From Carposina sasakii (taxonomy: Eukaryota; Arthropoda; Insecta; Lepidoptera; Carposinidae), in the NCBI GenBank assembly GCA_014607495.2, contig CP053159.1, positions 12,841,501 through 12,905,500 on the forward strand: a DNA stretch of 64,000 nucleotides. The letters are read 5' to 3'. The position numbers and the translations under genes were made by a program. Shown here piece after piece: positions 54,401 through 57,400 of the stretch. How positions within the stretch are numbered: position 1 is the first letter of the stretch; the number at the start of each line of letters is the position of its first letter. The notes beneath the pieces are model-generated. The model was not told where the DNA came from. It did not search any database and saw only the letters and a program-made list of their open reading frames with translations.

Positions 54401-57400
54401 TTTAGACTTCCTCTTATATACTCATTTCTTATTTTATCCATTCTTGTAACTGCATACATCCATCTCAACATTCTCATCTCGCTTACATGCAGTTGATTTT
54501 CTCACATAAATATATGATCGCAATTTGACTAGCAGAAGCAAGGCGACAGCAAAAATTGAGTAATATTCGCTGATTGCTTGTAAAATTTGTATTACACAAG
54601 AGCAATATCAAAGGAATTTGATATTTCAACGTCAATATTGTACAATTTTTGCTGTCGAATTGCTGCTGCTTTGCATTTGCAAGATACATCATACGAGTAT
54701 TATCCTGTACTCCTGTTTATCTTCTATCTTGATGGAACTGTTATTTTTTATGTTGGGTTTCTATTTTAATAAATAATTAGCCTACGGATCACGTATATCA
54801 CCCGCGCATCGGAGATACAATTTTTTTAGAACAACTGTTGTTAGGCCACCTCCTTATTGTCCTTCCTTTACAGTCCAGAGTCGAACAAAAGTACGAAACC
54901 TTATTTGATTTAGACTCGAGTTCTCGACCGACTTTCGTGAAACTAGAGAGGGATGTTCCCATTGTACTACATCTCCTAGGTGGACAATATAAATTTTTCT
55001 CTATTTCTTTTATATTTTTACGCTTAGCACTTTATATGTACTTTGGTACTGAATTAGGTTGATGGTACTTAATATTTTTATATTAAATTTATTATGTAGA
55101 TTAACGTATTGCTTAAATATAAACGCAGCAGCAGTTACGTACGTATTGCATGCATGCTAGATGCTCGGATCTGGTTGACTTTAATTGTCTGTGATCGTGA
55201 TGAGGAGTTGTCAGATTCGAGGGTTGGTTGAGGTTGAAAGCCAAGTGGTGGGCAAACGCCAGTTGGAAATTAAATTATATTCAAGTATCTAGAAAATTCG
55301 TCATAGCACAATGATCCTCCAAGCTAAATTGGCAATGTGTAGGGTATATAGCCGAAAAGCTCTAGAGTGGCACAGTGGCAAGTCCAGCGTGGGAGGGCCA
55401 CCCGTAAGACGACCTAGCCAGGACCGTGGGTATATGCAGGATGCAGACCACTTCCAACAGGTCGCAGTAGAAGAGGCCTATGTTCAGCAGTGAATTTAAT
55501 GATGATGATAATGATCCACATGGCAGAGTTGTGGATGGCAACATGGGAGTTATTTACCCAGCAGTGGGATACTTAATTATGAGTTCCGAAATAAGATCTG
55601 TGAAGTAATTGATTCGTCAAATTAATATCACACGCGACGTGTTATGGAAACCTGCCCAATGCCCAATAGCTGGCTTGATCAATATTTGTGTCCGGTAAAG
55701 AGACACGGCACAAAAACGTCGTTACCGCCCGAGCAGCCCTTTTGTCCGGGAAGGGAATTATCGACGCGGAATTCTATTGCGTGGTCTTTTCGACTTATTC
55801 AGGGTGTTCTTTATATTACTACCATGCTAGGAGGTATAATAGTAGAGTAAGAGGTTGATTTTAATTTCATTGTAATTAAATGTACATAATACGTTTCTAT
55901 GTATGAAGGTTGTCATTTCACCAAACTGCATACTTTGCGTCGATTAGTCCAGTAAGAGTGCACTTTTTGATCTATACATATAATAAAAATGTAACGGATC
56001 GCTATCTGTACATGGAAGGTATATGAGAAAAAATGCAATAGTACCCAAAATAATGATTTTTGGAATTTTTGTCTGATTGTCGGTTTGTCTGTGCATTTGT
56101 GCACGCTAATCTTAGAAACGGCTGAACCGATTTCGAAGTAGTTTTCAGGAATATATTGTGACAGGTCCCACTTGTTAAGTGGGCGTATAGGCGACTTTTT
56201 ATCCCGGGAAAATATTTTTATCCCGGATAATTTCGACATTTTATTTTTTCTATAGTCCACGCGGACGGAGTCGCGGGCGTCCACTAGTTTTACAATAAAA
56301 ACCCATAACTTATACTTAATCGGAACATGTCTTCTTTACAATGTCACTACTCTCTCATAAAATATGTGTTTTTATTTTTAAAATAAAAAAGTGCACTCTT
56401 ACTGGGACACCCTTTATAACTAATTTTTAGAACAATATAGTGGCCTTTTATCGTTTTTTACTTTCCACTGTCGCTATAAGAAGTCGACACTACAACTTCA
56501 TTTGGTGCTTTAACATCATCACTAAACCAAACCGTGAATGTTGTATAGGTATAACTAAACAAATCTCAAATATTATATATTCCAAAATATTTCCAAGTTC
56601 ATTACCGCAGTAAACAACACCAAAATAATCCGCGCAAAATATAAAAATCGTCCAACACAAAGACAAAGAAATTATCCCAGACATGCATTAAGGTGTAGAC
56701 AGATCGGAGCGGACAATAAGACGTTCGGATGCTCGCCCATTATCATAACAAGCGCGCGTCTTGACAGAAGTGGCTTCTTTCGGCTTTTGTCTGCGGCCCG
56801 CGATTATGCTGTACTCGTATTAGTTAGGGTGTGCGCGGATTGTGGCGATTCGGGCGAATGTGGTTATGACACTGTTTGGTGTTGGAACTATTTTGTTACA
56901 ATATCTATACAATGGGGGCCGCTGCGAGTGAATTTGCCGCCAGAGGCGCTGGTATACTACTATGTTTTAGTAAATCTGCATTTTACTGTCATAGCAAGGC
57001 TAATTCAGTATTTAGAGATGGGAAATACCCTACAAACATTTGGTCGAGTACTTGCAGGAAGATAATCATACAGATTACTATTTTTAGACATTTTATTGGG
57101 TATCAGGGAATAAATAGAATTGAAAGAAAGTAAATAGTAACCCTTCATTTCGGCTAGTAATAACGTTATATAAAATATATTGGTTTTTCATAGGTAAAAG
57201 CTATCTATACAATAAGCCCATTACCTAATTATTTTTGTAGGTAATGCCAGGTTAATGAGAATCTGCCATCGATGGTACAGGAGCAACTTCATCAGGTACA
57301 CCAACCTTCCCTTTTCGTATGGAAAAGTGTAGTCGTTGATGTTGATTGGTGTAAAAGAGATTATACCCCATCCGATGAAGGGATATACTAGGTCGATTTA

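Noticed and set aside
54077..54496. 139-codon ORF
   Set aside because: It lies across the dispersed S2 repeat body, and equivalent frames appear in the copy at 45.8 kb.
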